A stretch of 64,000 nucleotides of DNA from NCBI RefSeq assembly GCF_000423205.1, contig NZ_AUHN01000005.1:372001-436000 (forward strand), read 5' to 3'. Each line of letters begins with the position of its first letter. The first letter of the stretch is position 1. Source of the stretch: Jonesia quinghaiensis DSM 15701 (lineage in GTDB: Bacteria; Actinomycetota; Actinomycetes; Actinomycetales; Cellulomonadaceae). The translations under genes were made by a program, and so were the position numbers. The notes beneath the pieces were generated by a model, which saw only the letters and a program-made list of their open reading frames with translations, was not told the origin of the DNA and searched no databases. Of this stretch, positions 1-8,603 are shown piece by piece.

Positions 1-1233
1 GCCCGCGGGTACGCAGGGGCAGGGATCGCCAACGCGATCATCATGAGCTCCGACTTCCCCGGCTTCGACCGCAGCGCAGTCGATGCCTTCGCTACACACA
101 ACGTCACCCTGGTGGTCCTCAACAACCCTGACGACCAATACTCCACACAACGCCTCGCCGCGCTTGGAGTACGCCACACACTGACCTACAAAGACGTCTC
201 CACCCGCCTCATCGACACCCTCACCAAGGCGCACACCACCCCAACCACCAACGAAGACCTCCCCATCGAGTGGACCAGTTCCCGCGAAAACCACAACCTC
301 ACCCTCGAACCGCCAACCACCAACGGGCGCATCATCGCAGTATGGGGAACACACGGAGCACCAGGGCGTTCAACACTCACCACCAACCTCGCCTACGGTC
401 TCGCACACCGAAACCAACTCACCAAACGCCGCCGTAAAACAAACCCCACCCCAGAAACCGCAACCTCCGCAATCATCGTCGACGCAGACACCCAATCCCC
501 ATCCATCACCCAAGCCCTCGGACTCCTCGACGAATCCTCCGGCCTTGCACAAGCCTGCCGTGCCGCCAGCCAAGGACTCCTCAACACCCGCGCACTCACC
601 AAATACCTCGCCGGAATCACCCCACAACTCGGCGTGCTGACCGGCCTACCCCGCGCATCGCGGTGGCCTGAACTCTCCGCACCCAACCTAGAAACAGTCT
701 TCACTGCAGCCCGCACAGCCGCCCACTGGACCCTCGTTGACTGCGCCCCAGACATCGACGAAGACGACTTCGCAGCATTCGACCCGCGCGCACCACGACG
801 CAACGCAGCAACCACCACCAGCCTCCACCACGCCGACCTCATCCTGGTCACCGGAACCGGCGACCCCGTGGGAACCACCCGCATGGTCCGAGCACTCGAT
901 ACGATCTCCACCAACCCCGACCTCGCGCACATTCCCCGCATAGTCGTCGTCAACAAAGTACGCTCCACCACCGCAGGACCCTCCAGCCCTCGAGGTATCC
1001 GCCTCGCACTGTCACGGTTCACCCAAGAACTCCCACCAGTCCTCCTCTCCGACGCCCCAGCGCTCGCAGATAAAGCACTCATGAATGGGCGAGTAATACT
1101 TGAAGAGTCACCAAACTCAGGGCTTGGGAAAGAACTGGTCGCACTGATTGATCTGATCGTTGCAGGGTTCGGCGACCAAGCTCAGGCGCCCGCCCCGCAA
1201 GCTGCGGAACCAGTGGCAGCAGGCGCGGTGTGA
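1..1233 (+). CDS. CpaE/Ssd-like ParA-family ATPase (5' end outside window)
   Basis: The reading frame is open to the first base of the window, and the residues before the first ATG (43) continue smoothly into a receiver-like domain, so the true start lies upstream. Counted from that ATG, a ParA/MinD ATPase domain begins near residue 95, with a degenerate Walker A loop GTHGAPGRST (102-111), a VDAD Walker A' strand (146-149) and a Walker B-like LVDCAP (231-236). The usual KGG lysine of the deviant Walker A is not present. This pairing of receiver-like and MinD-like domains is typical of CpaE and actinobacterial septum-site-determining (Ssd) proteins, which position pilus or division machinery at the membrane. 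No tad/flp gene follows, so the process served cannot be read from the context. The C-terminus is Ala/Pro-rich and probably flexible. Confidence 0.8.
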   Translation, partial: ARGYAGAGIANAIIMSSDFPGFDRSAVDAFATHNVTLVVLNNPDDQYSTQRLAALGVRHTLTYKDVSTRLIDTLTKAHTTPTTNEDLPIEWTSSRENHNLTLEPPTTNGRIIAVWGTHGAPGRSTLTTNLAYGLAHRNQLTKRRRKTNPTPETATSAIIVDADTQSPSITQALGLLDESSGLAQACRAASQGLLNTRALTKYLAGITPQLGVLTGLPRASRWPELSAPNLETVFTAARTAAHWTLVDCAPDIDEDDFAAFDPRAPRRNAATTTSLHHADLILVTGTGDPVGTTRMVRALDTISTNPDLAHIPRIVVVNKVRSTTAGPSSPRGIRLALSRFTQELPPVLLSDAPALADKALMNGRVILEESPNSGLGKELVALIDLIVAGFGDQAQAPAPQAAEPVAAGAV

Positions 1234-1251
1234 AGGTGGCACACTTGAGAC

Positions 1252-1743
1252 ATGCGCTTGTATATACCTGCCACGCTCAATGAATTGCGCGGCGTCCGTA
1301 ACACCATCACGTTGCAGCCACGGCGAGCCCACACGGCTACCCCAGAATTGGTGAGTGAACTTGCCGCGGAAGGCATCACAGACATTGAGGAAGTTGAATA
1401 CGCTGCGCACCTAGCTGCAGCGCATGACTCCCTCATGCTCATTGTGGAACAGCCAGAGGTTCCCTGGCAGCGCCTCATCATTTCCCTTGATGTCCCTGAT
1501 GACGCCGTAGGGCAGGTAACTGAAGGCGCCGATGATGATGAAGTGTCAGCCTCAGCGGTAGAACTCACCCGTGAACTCACAGATGTTCCTATCGTGTGTA
1601 TCCACGTTGATGAGATGGAAGCAGCCGAGGACATTCAAGGTATCTTTGGCGGCGAAGAAGGTGCAGTGGACGCACTCGTTGACCGTGAATTGCTGTGGTA
1701 TGACGCCTCAGAAATCACTGAGTTCACCGCCGAAGAAGAGTAA
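1252..1743 (+). CDS. DUF6912 family conserved actinobacterial protein
   Basis: A 163-residue acidic soluble protein starting MRLYIPATLNELR, the signature opening of the actinobacterial DUF6912 family. There is no signal peptide, membrane segment or recognisable catalytic motif. The middle (about residues 20-80) looks alpha/beta, and the tail is rich in Asp and Glu. It starts 18 bp after the CpaE-like gene on the same strand, so the two may be cotranscribed. The ribosome binding site before ATG 1252 is weak. The gene ends 4 bp from the convergent hisN stop. Function is unknown, and the family assignment rests on the N-terminal motif and length. Confidence 0.8.
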   Translation: MRLYIPATLNELRGVRNTITLQPRRAHTATPELVSELAAEGITDIEEVEYAAHLAAAHDSLMLIVEQPEVPWQRLIISLDVPDDAVGQVTEGADDDEVSASAVELTRELTDVPIVCIHVDEMEAAEDIQGIFGGEEGAVDALVDRELLWYDASEITEFTAEEE

Positions 1744-1747
1744 AAAA

Positions 1748-2545
1748 CTAGCGCCCAGGAGTCAGCGCCTCAAGGATGCTGCCGTGCAGCACACCGTTTG
1801 AGGCAATGGCATTGGGCCCCCACGGTCCACTTACCGAACCGTCCACACTGGTGAAAGTACCACCGGCCTCGGTGACAATAGGCACGAGCGCCGCCATGTC
1901 ATACAGTTCCAACTCTGGTTCCATGGCGGCGTCCACGGCCCCCTCAGCGACCAGCATGTACGACCAAAAATCTCCGTACGCCCTTGTGCGCCACACAGAG
2001 TCGGTCAAGGTGAGGAACTCGTCACGCAACCCCAACCCGGACCAACCGGTCAACGACGAGTACGACAGTGACGCATCGGCCAATGAAGAAACCTTTGACA
2101 CGTTTAGTCTCGTTGCCGTCGACAGCGACCGTCCACTCCACGCACCTGAGCCTTGAGCGGCCCACCAGCGGCGACCCAACGCCGGCGCACTCACTACGCC
2201 CACAACAACATCGTCGCCTTCAGCTAGCGCAATGAGAGTCGCCCACACGGGTACCCCGCGGACAAAGTTCTTCGTGCCGTCAATGGGGTCAATGATCCAC
2301 CGCCGTGAAGAATGCCCCGTAGTGCCATACTCTTCACCAACAATGGCATCACGTGACCTGCTACGCGACAGTTGAGAACGGATAACCTCTTCAGCGGTGC
2401 GGTCGGCGTCAGAAACCGGGGTGGTGTCAGGTTTGGACTCAACCCGCAGGTCCAGCGCTTTGAAGCGTGACATGGTGATGTTATCTACCTGATCGGCTAA
2501 AACCAGTGCAAGGCGCAAGTCATCTTCGTAGCGTGAGGCATTCAT
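1748..2545 (-). CDS. hisN: Histidinol-phosphatase, inositol monophosphatase family (HisN)
   Basis: A 265-residue member of the Mg-dependent inositol monophosphatase superfamily. The metal-binding motifs are visible: GEEYG near residue 71 and DPIDGTKNF near residue 87. The distal Asp motif expected in the C-terminal third is less clear. Actinobacterial proteins of this type act as L-histidinol-phosphate phosphatase, the penultimate step of histidine synthesis, in the cytoplasm. No other his gene is nearby, so substrate choice rests on family resemblance, and a generic inositol or sugar phosphatase cannot be excluded. It lies downstream of the lipoprotein gene on the same strand but is separated from it by a strong hairpin terminator, so it probably has its own promoter. 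Confidence 0.8.
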   Translation of the reverse strand: MNASRYEDDLRLALVLADQVDNITMSRFKALDLRVESKPDTTPVSDADRTAEEVIRSQLSRSRSRDAIVGEEYGTTGHSSRRWIIDPIDGTKNFVRGVPVWATLIALAEGDDVVVGVVSAPALGRRWWAAQGSGAWSGRSLSTATRLNVSKVSSLADASLSYSSLTGWSGLGLRDEFLTLTDSVWRTRAYGDFWSYMLVAEGAVDAAMEPELELYDMAALVPIVTEAGGTFTSVDGSVSGPWGPNAIASNGVLHGSILEALTPGR

Positions 2546-2620
2546 GCCGCTTAATCTACCGTGTTCAGCGACGATGCCCCGTGCGCGACCCGCATAAAAT
2601 CAGCAGTTCCATCATGCACA

Positions 2621-2659
2621 ACGGGGTTGGTACACGCGCACGGCGCGTACCAACCCCGT
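2621..2659 (-). terminator. Hairpin terminator after the lipoprotein gene
   Basis: Perfect 13-bp inverted repeat (ACGGGGTTGGTAC at 2621-2633, its complement at 2647-2659), with further GC pairing towards the loop. It lies 22 bp past the stop of the minus-strand lipoprotein gene. There is no clear U-tract. Confidence 0.75.
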
Positions 2660-2680
2660 CATCTGATGCGCTTTGCCCCA

Positions 2681-4045
2681 CTACCACGTAGCGGCAGTGA
2701 TCTTCCCTGGTGTTTCTGAGCCTTCCTGCCACACAACAGTGGATGCGCTGCAGACGACCGAGTACACGCCGTCGCCTACGGGCACTTCACCCACCGATTG
2801 TGTTGACGTGTCGTACATGTACCAGTGGTTGGCACCTTCAGCGTTGGTGCTCTCTTGGGACCACAGCACACGTTCACCGCATACCTGAACGTCATCAACC
2901 GTTGGTGTTCCACCCAGAGCGATCCGGTGGGTTTGCGTCCCATCAGCGGGCGTCACATAGAGGTGGGTGTTTGACGTGAAAGCGATGAGGCTCCCGCCGT
3001 CTGCGGCCAGTGACCCAACCGGAACGTTTCGTGGGTCGGCTTCGTCTTCAGCGGTGATGCTGAGGAACGCTTCAGGTTCACCATCGAATTCGGTGAGGAC
3101 GAGGTCGCCCACCCGGTAAGGGCTCGCGGCGGGCTCTTCCTCCGTGTCGCCAACAAGTGACTCATCAAAGATGGTCGCAAATGCTGCGAAACCTGAAGAG
3201 AGTGGTACAGGGGCAACACCATTGGTCATCTCGATGGTTGGGCCTTCGCCGCCAACGCCATAGGTGACCACATTGCTTGTGATGTGACCGGCGTCGTCAG
3301 GGGTCGTGACTCCCAGGAGGATCCGGTCCCCAACAATGCTTGGGCCAGAAACGTTCATCAATGCGTTGTCGGTGTCATCAAAGTCTTCATTGCGGGTCAC
3401 CAGGCGCGGTTGGGCGCCAGCTTCAGGTGCAGTGGCAAACAGCCGCCAGTTTTCCCAACCTGCCTGTAAACCGGTGGTCTCTAACCAAGCTGCTGAGTGC
3501 ATCGACAGGTCACCACCTGCTGGTACCCGGTAGTTTTCATCAAGGCCGAGGTCTTCGGTGCCGTCAAATTCTATTGTTTCCTCGGTGTCGAGGTTCAGTG
3601 TGGCCATACGGGTACTGGAGAGCACCTCCATCTTGCCCATATCAACTGCATCTTTGTCGCTCAGTTCAAGAAGTGCTGTGGTTCCATCGAGTGCCACCAG
3701 GTTCGCGTTGCGTCCATCTGGTGACTCCCACTCAGTAGTGACCGCGAAGCCGTCGCTCTCGGTCAGTGGGCTCACACTATCGAGCGAGATCTCCTGGTAG
3801 GCCAGTTCCTGCCCGTCAGGGGTGGTGATGGTGATGTTCTCAGCTGGTTCCGAGACGGTTCCTGCATCGGCAGTGGTGTCCGAAGGGGTTGACGATTCAG
3901 CTGGTGTTGCGGGCTCCGTGGCACACGAGGCGAGAAGTAACGACACGCCGAGGGCAGCCGTCCAGCAGGTGTAACGGCGTTTATGGAGGTGAGACTGCAC
4001 AGGTAAGGTCCATTCACGAATGGTGCTTGCTCCGGTGTATGTCAC
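2681..4045 (-). CDS. Secreted lipoprotein of unknown function, possibly beta-propeller-like
   Basis: The N-terminus has a basic stretch (HKRR), a hydrophobic run and a lipobox LASC, so the mature protein should be lipid-anchored on the outer face of the membrane. A Thr/Ser/Pro/Glu-rich linker follows, then about 380 residues of short beta-rich segments with repeated aspartates and patterns such as VGDLVLTE and SLAADGGSLIAF. These resemble WD40/TolB-like blades, although no exact repeat unit is clear. The start is uncertain: GTG 4045 gives a long 38-residue leader, whereas GTG 4000 gives a textbook 23-residue lipoprotein signal; neither has a strong ribosome binding site. The gene stands between rsgA and hisN with its own terminator. 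No enzyme motif was found and the role is unknown. Confidence 0.75.
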   Translation of the reverse strand: MTYTGASTIREWTLPVQSHLHKRRYTCWTAALGVSLLLASCATEPATPAESSTPSDTTADAGTVSEPAENITITTPDGQELAYQEISLDSVSPLTESDGFAVTTEWESPDGRNANLVALDGTTALLELSDKDAVDMGKMEVLSSTRMATLNLDTEETIEFDGTEDLGLDENYRVPAGGDLSMHSAAWLETTGLQAGWENWRLFATAPEAGAQPRLVTRNEDFDDTDNALMNVSGPSIVGDRILLGVTTPDDAGHITSNVVTYGVGGEGPTIEMTNGVAPVPLSSGFAAFATIFDESLVGDTEEEPAASPYRVGDLVLTEFDGEPEAFLSITAEDEADPRNVPVGSLAADGGSLIAFTSNTHLYVTPADGTQTHRIALGGTPTVDDVQVCGERVLWSQESTNAEGANHWYMYDTSTQSVGEVPVGDGVYSVVCSASTVVWQEGSETPGKITAATW

Positions 4046-4141
4046 TCCACCATGGGGTGAAGCGGTGCGCGATATACACCGAGCGGCACAATACGCTCAT
4101 ACTATCGACCGCCTGCACAGATGTCCCGTTCTACACCCCGT

Positions 4142-5248
4142 TTACTCGTGAGAATGGGAAGAGTCTTGCCGAGCATCAAGTAAGCGCCGCAGCGATTCGA
4201 TGCGCGCTGTTCGTGACGCAAGCACCCCAGCCTCTTTATCTGGGGTTTTCCCCGCCTGAGTGAGCCAGTCATCCAAGGCGCAGTCAGGTGCAGAGTCAAG
4301 GTGTGTACACCCGCGAGGGCAGGTGTCGAGAATGTCGGTGAGGTCTTCGAAACCTTTGAGGACATCGTCAGTTTCAACGTGAGCCAACCCGAAGGAGCGC
4401 ACACCTGGGGTGTCAATGACCCACCCAAGGTCACTTCCGTCCTCCCCAGGAAGGCGCAAGGCAACAGCTGAGGTGGAGGTGTGACGTCCGCGCCCGGTCA
4501 CCGCATTGACGTGGCCTGTGGCGCGTGAAGCTTGGGGGACAAGCGCATTCACCAGGGTCGATTTCCCCACCCCGGAGTGACCAACTAACACTGACAACCG
4601 CCCGGCAAGAACCTCACGCACCGCTTCTAGTGGGGTGATGGCACCGTCTTCATCCTGCTGGGTCACCACAACATGAACCCCCACTGGCTCGTACAGTGCC
4701 CGGAGCGGACCAGGGTCAGCAAGGTCCGCTTTCGTGAGGCACAAAACAGTGTCCATACCTGCCGCTGTTGCTGCAACCACGCATCGGTCAATCATGCGGG
4801 TGCGTGGTTCTGGGTCTGCCAGGGCGGTGACAATGACGAGTTGGTCGGCGTTTGCCACAACAACCCGCTCGTACGGGTCAGTGTCGTCTGCTGTTCGCCT
4901 CAGGACACTGCGTCGTTCTGCGATCCGCACAATTCGGGCGAGGCTGCCTTCAGCGCCGCTGACGTCGCCCACCATCTCCACGACATCCCCGCACACAATC
5001 CGGTCCCGGGTGAGTTCCCGGGCTTTCATCGCGGTAATGACGCGTTCCTCACCCACGCCGGGGTTTCGGACAAGGAGCCCAGTGCCAACATCAGCTCCGA
5101 CAAGCACTGTGTAGCGTCCGCGGTCTACTGCTGTCACCATTCCGCCCACCGCGTCAACGTGCGCTGGGCGGATTTTGGTTCGCGGCCGTGACCCCCGCCG
5201 CGAGGGGCGTGAGGAGAACGAGGATTCGTCGAGAGGGTGTGCAGGCAT
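4142..5248 (-). CDS. rsgA: Ribosome small subunit-dependent GTPase A (RsgA/YjeQ)
   Basis: A circularly permuted GTPase that helps late maturation of the 30S subunit. An N-terminal OB-like domain (with TAVDRGRYTVLVG) is followed by G4 (TKAD), the P-loop GHSGVGKSTLVN, the G3 DTPGVRSF, and a C-terminal zinc knuckle of the form C-x-x-G-C-x-H with a further downstream Cys (CPRGCTHLDSAPDC). ATG 5248 is chosen because it gives a normal length of 368 residues and does not overlap aroA. The open frame continues to an upstream codon at 5326, which would overlap the aroA end by 40 bp. The basic stretch RPSRRGSRPRTKIRP near the N-terminus fits rRNA contact. It lies directly downstream of aroA, a common actinobacterial pairing. 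Confidence 0.92.
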   Translation of the reverse strand: MPAHPLDESSFSSRPSRRGSRPRTKIRPAHVDAVGGMVTAVDRGRYTVLVGADVGTGLLVRNPGVGEERVITAMKARELTRDRIVCGDVVEMVGDVSGAEGSLARIVRIAERRSVLRRTADDTDPYERVVVANADQLVIVTALADPEPRTRMIDRCVVAATAAGMDTVLCLTKADLADPGPLRALYEPVGVHVVVTQQDEDGAITPLEAVREVLAGRLSVLVGHSGVGKSTLVNALVPQASRATGHVNAVTGRGRHTSTSAVALRLPGEDGSDLGWVIDTPGVRSFGLAHVETDDVLKGFEDLTDILDTCPRGCTHLDSAPDCALDDWLTQAGKTPDKEAGVLASRTARIESLRRLLDARQDSSHSHE

Positions 5249-5286
5249 GGGGTCCGTTCGCTCAGTGCAAGGTGGGCATGAGCATT

Positions 5287-6618
5287 TTACGATGCCGTCC
5301 CGGCTGTGTTCAGCATGTCGCGCCACATTGTGGCGAACCCGGGAAGAGTTTTGGCTGTGGTGTCGATATTTTCGACCGCCACGTCCGTGACTCGTAACCC
5401 GATGATTGCCCCTGCCGTGGCCATGCGGTGATCGTGATAGGTCTGGAACACCCCGCCGTGGAGAGGTACCGGTGTGATGAGTAGGCCATCTTCGTGTTGT
5501 TCGCAGTTGCCGCCCATCCGGTTGATTTCACCGGATAGTGCCGCCAGGCGGTCAGTTTCATGGCCTCGCAGGTGTGCGATTCCGTGGATTTCTGTGGGGC
5601 TTGAGGCGAGTGCGGCAAGAGCAGCGAAGGTGGGGGCAAGTTCACCAGCTGCCGACAGGTCAAGGTGCCCGAGGCCGTGGATCACACCATTACCGGTGAT
5701 GGTGAGGCCGCGTTCGTTGATGTCGCAGCGGGCACCCATGCGCTCAAAAATTGATGGAGCAAGGGCACCGGGTTGGGTGGTTTTTAGTGGCCACCCCGGT
5801 ATGGTCACGGTTCCGCCGAGCACCAGGGCCGCAGCCATGAAGGGGGTTGCGTTGGAGAGATCGGGTTCTACGTAAACTTCGCCGCCCCTGATGGGGCCAG
5901 CTTCGACAGTCCACGCCCCGCTGGCTGCTGACGATGCGATGACGCCCAGTTCGGACAGGACATCGCAGGTCATGTCGATGTGCGGAAGGCTAGGAACACG
6001 TGAACCGTTGTGGCGCACCGTGAGTCCCTGGTCAAACCGTGCTGCGGACAACAACAAACCGGAGATGAATTGGCTTGATGCAGAGGCATCAACGGTTACC
6101 GTGCCGCCGGTGACTTGCCCAGTACCGTGCACGGTGAAGGGAAGGAATTCCCCGCTGTGGCGGGTTATCGCCACACCAAGGTCTTCGAGTGCGGTGATGA
6201 CCGGACCCATGGGGCGCGCCCGGGCGCCTTCATCACCATCGATGGTGACGTTCCCTCGGACAAGAGCGGCAACGGCGGGGATAAACCGCATCACTGTGCC
6301 AGCAAGCCCGCAGTCCAACGTGACATCGCCGATGTCAGCGCTCACAGTTAGGGGTGTGACGTGTACTTCGGTGCCATCGGGGGAGGCGGTGATTGTTGCG
6401 CCGAGTGTGGTCAGCGCGTCAATCATGAGCTGTGAATCCCGTGATTGCAGCGCACCACGCACCACTGACGGTTCATGTGCTAGGCCTGCGAGCAGCAGGT
6501 ACCTGTTTGTCAGTGATTTTGATCCCGGTACGGTAACCAAGGCATTGAGGGGGCCAGTGAGGTCTGTGGCGTGCGGGGCGTGCCACAGGTTGGCTGAGGA
6601 GACTCCATCGTTCGTCAT
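5287..6618 (-). CDS. aroA: 3-phosphoshikimate 1-carboxyvinyltransferase (EPSP synthase)
   Basis: A 443-residue enzyme of the shikimate pathway that transfers enolpyruvyl from PEP to shikimate-3-phosphate, the step before chorismate. Visible family motifs are GSKSLTNRYLLLAGLA near residue 32 (the PEP and S3P-binding Lys and Ser), CGLAGTVMRF near residue 103, the SSQFISGLL segment, DHRMATAGA near the C-terminus and the two-domain inverted alpha/beta repeat pattern. The length is normal. It is the first gene of an apparent aroA-rsgA unit on the minus strand, with a 38-bp gap to the preferred rsgA start. Confidence 0.95.
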   Translation of the reverse strand: MTNDGVSSANLWHAPHATDLTGPLNALVTVPGSKSLTNRYLLLAGLAHEPSVVRGALQSRDSQLMIDALTTLGATITASPDGTEVHVTPLTVSADIGDVTLDCGLAGTVMRFIPAVAALVRGNVTIDGDEGARARPMGPVITALEDLGVAITRHSGEFLPFTVHGTGQVTGGTVTVDASASSQFISGLLLSAARFDQGLTVRHNGSRVPSLPHIDMTCDVLSELGVIASSAASGAWTVEAGPIRGGEVYVEPDLSNATPFMAAALVLGGTVTIPGWPLKTTQPGALAPSIFERMGARCDINERGLTITGNGVIHGLGHLDLSAAGELAPTFAALAALASSPTEIHGIAHLRGHETDRLAALSGEINRMGGNCEQHEDGLLITPVPLHGGVFQTYHDHRMATAGAIIGLRVTDVAVENIDTTAKTLPGFATMWRDMLNTAGTAS

Positions 6619-6697
6619 GGGATCAGCCTAGAGGGTGGTAACGGGGCGTGGTCGAACGTCTTGCAGGGTAGAACGCACCATCGCGGTGATGGTGTGG

Positions 6698-7186
6698 TCA
6701 CGCATCGCCTCGCAGTGCATCACGGCGTTCCACGATGCTGTCCTTCATGTGGTCTTTCGCTTTGCCGACACGCCACCCTAAGGATGGTTTGCCACCGCGG
6801 TCGCCGGCAATCATCACAAGTCCACCAAGAGCGGTGAGACGCTGCAGGAAGGGGCCAGAAATGTCGGGGTCTTTCGCCTCTTCGGCGTTTTCAGGCATGT
6901 AGAGCGACACGACGGGCACTGTTGCTAATGCGAGTAACGTTGCGCTGGTCCGTGGTGTGCGCCCCAAAGCGACCCGGATTCCTAGCGCTAGTGTCAGCCC
7001 GGCGTGAGCGCGGACAATCGTGGTGAGTTGCCGTGGAGATACCGGGCCGATCCCTGCTGCTGTCGTCACGCGGTCTACTTTCTCCCGTGAAGCATCGACG
7101 TGCGGCTGTGGGTGGCGCAGCGCTTCCCAACTTTGGGCGATCAACAGTGATGCGATCATCGGTTGAGCCAGACGGCGAACAAACAT
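6698..7186 (-). CDS. DoxX family integral membrane protein
   Basis: A protein of 162 residues with several hydrophobic segments (residues 5-20, about 70-85, 92-110 and 128-140), matching the four-helix DoxX family. Some actinobacterial DoxX proteins work in membrane-associated oxidoreductase complexes linked to thiol stress. The start is set at ATG 7186 because AGGGAG lies 6 nt upstream; an ATG ten codons earlier has no such site. The gene is divergent from the sigR promoter (about 120 bp apart), so a shared thiol-stress link is possible but not shown. No catalytic motif is visible. Confidence 0.75.
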   Translation of the reverse strand: MFVRRLAQPMIASLLIAQSWEALRHPQPHVDASREKVDRVTTAAGIGPVSPRQLTTIVRAHAGLTLALGIRVALGRTPRTSATLLALATVPVVSLYMPENAEEAKDPDISGPFLQRLTALGGLVMIAGDRGGKPSLGWRVGKAKDHMKDSIVERRDALRGDA

Positions 7187-7305
7187 GAGGAACTCCCTTG
7201 GTGGTGGATTCTTCACTCAGCCTATCGGGGAGTGAGCATGCCTGCTACGCCAACACCCCACCGTCTACTGAAGACGTTACCTGTCACCAGTGGAGAAGCC
7301 GTGAG

Positions 7306-7331
7306 GGAATATCGGTGAGCGGTGTCAGGTT
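7306..7331 (+). promoter_or_regulatory. SigR/SigH-type promoter (GGAAT-N18-GTT)
   Basis: GGAAT at 7306-7310 and GTT at 7329-7331 are separated by exactly 18 bases. This matches the thiol-stress sigma factor consensus described for Streptomyces SigR and mycobacterial SigH. It points at sigR itself, so autoregulation is the natural reading. Predicted transcription would start near 7338, past the first in-frame ATG at 7332. Confidence 0.75.
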
Positions 7332-7424
7332 ATGCCTCACGTGACGTGCACAGTGACCGACACCAACTCAGCCCGCAGCAGTGAAACGCGCATCGCCAGC
7401 CCAAGGGGATTAGGCTCTGAGGTG

Positions 7425-8063
7425 ATGACCACCGACGAGCCAACAACCCGCGCCCCTGGCAGCGAAGACGATGCGCAACGGCACCTGCGTTTTGAGCAGG
7501 AAGCTTTGGTTTACCTTGACCAAATGTATGCGGCAGGGTTGCGGATGACCCGCAACCCTCAAGATGCTGAGGACTTAGTACAGGAAACCTTCGCGAAAGC
7601 GTTTGCTGCGTTTCATCAATATCGGCCTGACACCAATCTCAAAGCGTGGCTGTACCGTATTTTGACGAACACGTACATCAACTCTTATCGCAAGAAGCAG
7701 CGTGAACCCCAGCAGTCTCAAGCTGAAGACATTGAGGACTGGCAAATAGCACGCGCCGCTCAACACACATCCAGTGGGTTGAAATCTGCTGAAGTTGAAG
7801 CGTTGGAACGTCTACCAGACACCGATATTAAGCGGGCTTTGCAGGAACTCCCGGAGGACCGCCGGATCGCAGTTTACCTCGCGGATGTTGAAGGGTTCCC
7901 CTACAAGGAGATCGCGGAGATCATGGGCAGCCCCATCGGTACTGTGATGTCACGTCTTCACCGAGGCAGAGCCCAGCTACGGGAACTCTTGTCCGATTAC
8001 GCGCAAGGCCGCGGAATCAACACCACCCCGTCCACTGGCCGCCGAGAAGAAGGTGCCTCATGA
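7425..8063 (+). CDS. sigR: Thiol-stress ECF RNA polymerase sigma factor (SigR/SigH)
   Basis: A 212-residue group 4 sigma factor. Region 2 ([32 protein letters not shown] and the following [20 protein letters not shown]) is nearly identical to Streptomyces SigR. Region 4 contains [41 protein letters not shown]. In this family the factor turns on thioredoxin and mycothiol genes after disulfide stress and is held by a redox-sensitive zinc anti-sigma factor, which is encoded next with an ATGA overlap. The frame stays open upstream to ATG 7332, but that codon lies before the expected transcript start from the SigR-type promoter. ATG 7425, whose Shine-Dalgarno is very close (GAGG with a 2-nt gap), is therefore used with moderate certainty. 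Confidence 0.9.
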   Translation: MTTDEPTTRAPGSEDDAQRHLRFEQEALVYLDQMYAAGLRMTRNPQDAEDLVQETFAKAFAAFHQYRPDTNLKAWLYRILTNTYINSYRKKQREPQQSQAEDIEDWQIARAAQHTSSGLKSAEVEALERLPDTDIKRALQELPEDRRIAVYLADVEGFPYKEIAEIMGSPIGTVMSRLHRGRAQLRELLSDYAQGRGINTTPSTGRREEGAS

Positions 8064-8335
8064 GTGAGAATGAGACGCACGAGGAGATCGACCTCAACAA
8101 AGCGGAATGCCAATCGGTTGCCGCACATATTTATGAGTATCTGGATTCAGAAATGACTGAAGACGATGCTCTGCGAATGCGCCGGCATGTTGCCGAATGC
8201 TCGCCGTGTCTTGCTGAAATGTCCATTGAGGAAATGATTAAACGGGTCCTCAAACGCTCCTGTGCAGAGAAAGCCCCTGAACATTTGCGGGTAGCGATCC
8301 ACGCACAGTTCACCAGCATCCGGTTTATCGAGTAA
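8060..8335 (+). CDS. rsrA: Mycothiol-system zinc anti-sigma factor (RsrA)
   Basis: A 91-residue ZAS-type anti-sigma factor. The zinc and redox motif H-x3-C-x2-C is present at His43, Cys47 and Cys50, with an additional Cys17 that could serve as the exchangeable disulfide partner. The paired cysteines near position 61-62 of Streptomyces RsrA are represented only by Cys68 here. When reduced, such proteins bind region 2 of the partner sigma factor; oxidation expels zinc and releases it. Its ATG overlaps the sigR stop by four bases, indicating translational coupling and a fixed stoichiometry. A bidirectional terminator follows 32 bp downstream. Confidence 0.88.
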   Translation: MSENETHEEIDLNKAECQSVAAHIYEYLDSEMTEDDALRMRRHVAECSPCLAEMSIEEMIKRVLKRSCAEKAPEHLRVAIHAQFTSIRFIE

Positions 8336-8366
8336 TTCCGGCAACCAAAATCGTGTGAACCAAAAA

Positions 8367-8396
8367 GAAGAGGGACCCCGATGGGGTCCCTCTTTC
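8367..8396. terminator. Bidirectional terminator between rsrA and bL37
   Basis: Perfect 12-bp inverted repeat (8368-8379 and 8383-8394) with a 3-base loop, flanked by A-rich sequence on the left and T-rich sequence on the right, so it can act on both strands. It sits between convergent rsrA (plus) and the bL37 gene (minus) and abuts the latter's stop codon. Confidence 0.85.
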
Positions 8397-8471
8397 TCAT
8401 GCGTTTGGACGCTTACCGTGGTTTGCGGCCTTGCCGGCACGGCTGCGACGCTTACGTCCGCGCTTGCTCAT
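8397..8471 (-). CDS. Actinobacterial small ribosomal protein bL37
   Basis: A 24-codon gene reading MSKRGRKRRSRAGKAANHGKRPNA when split as MSKRGRKRRSR followed by AGKAANHGKRPNA. This matches the very basic bL37 peptide of the 50S subunit first described from mycobacterial ribosome structures. AGGAG lies 7 nt upstream of ATG 8471. The peptide is rich in Arg and Lys and has no globular fold of its own, so it should thread into rRNA. Convergent placement with rsrA is common in actinobacteria. It is too short for standard gene-length cut-offs and easily missed. Confidence 0.9.
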   Translation of the reverse strand: MSKRGRKRRSRAGKAANHGKRPNA

Positions 8472-8603
8472 CGTTTTCTCCTTACGTGAGGTATACCTGC
8501 CTATTTTTCCACAACATCGCGGCAGGGAAAAACGCGGTGCACAGTGTCACATGTGATGCAGCGCACCTCACTGGCGTGACGTGGGGTTAAGGACTGGCCT
8601 TCG

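Noticed and set aside
393-1082. 229-residue minus-strand open frame opposite the CpaE-like gene
   Set aside because: It mirrors a C-rich coding strand, has Arg/Ser/Val-rich composition and no recognisable domain; the plus-strand gene has clear ATPase motifs.
7332-7424. Upstream ATG of sigR as the normal start
   Set aside because: It lies before the transcript start expected from the SigR-type promoter and has no ribosome binding site; kept only as a possible long isoform.
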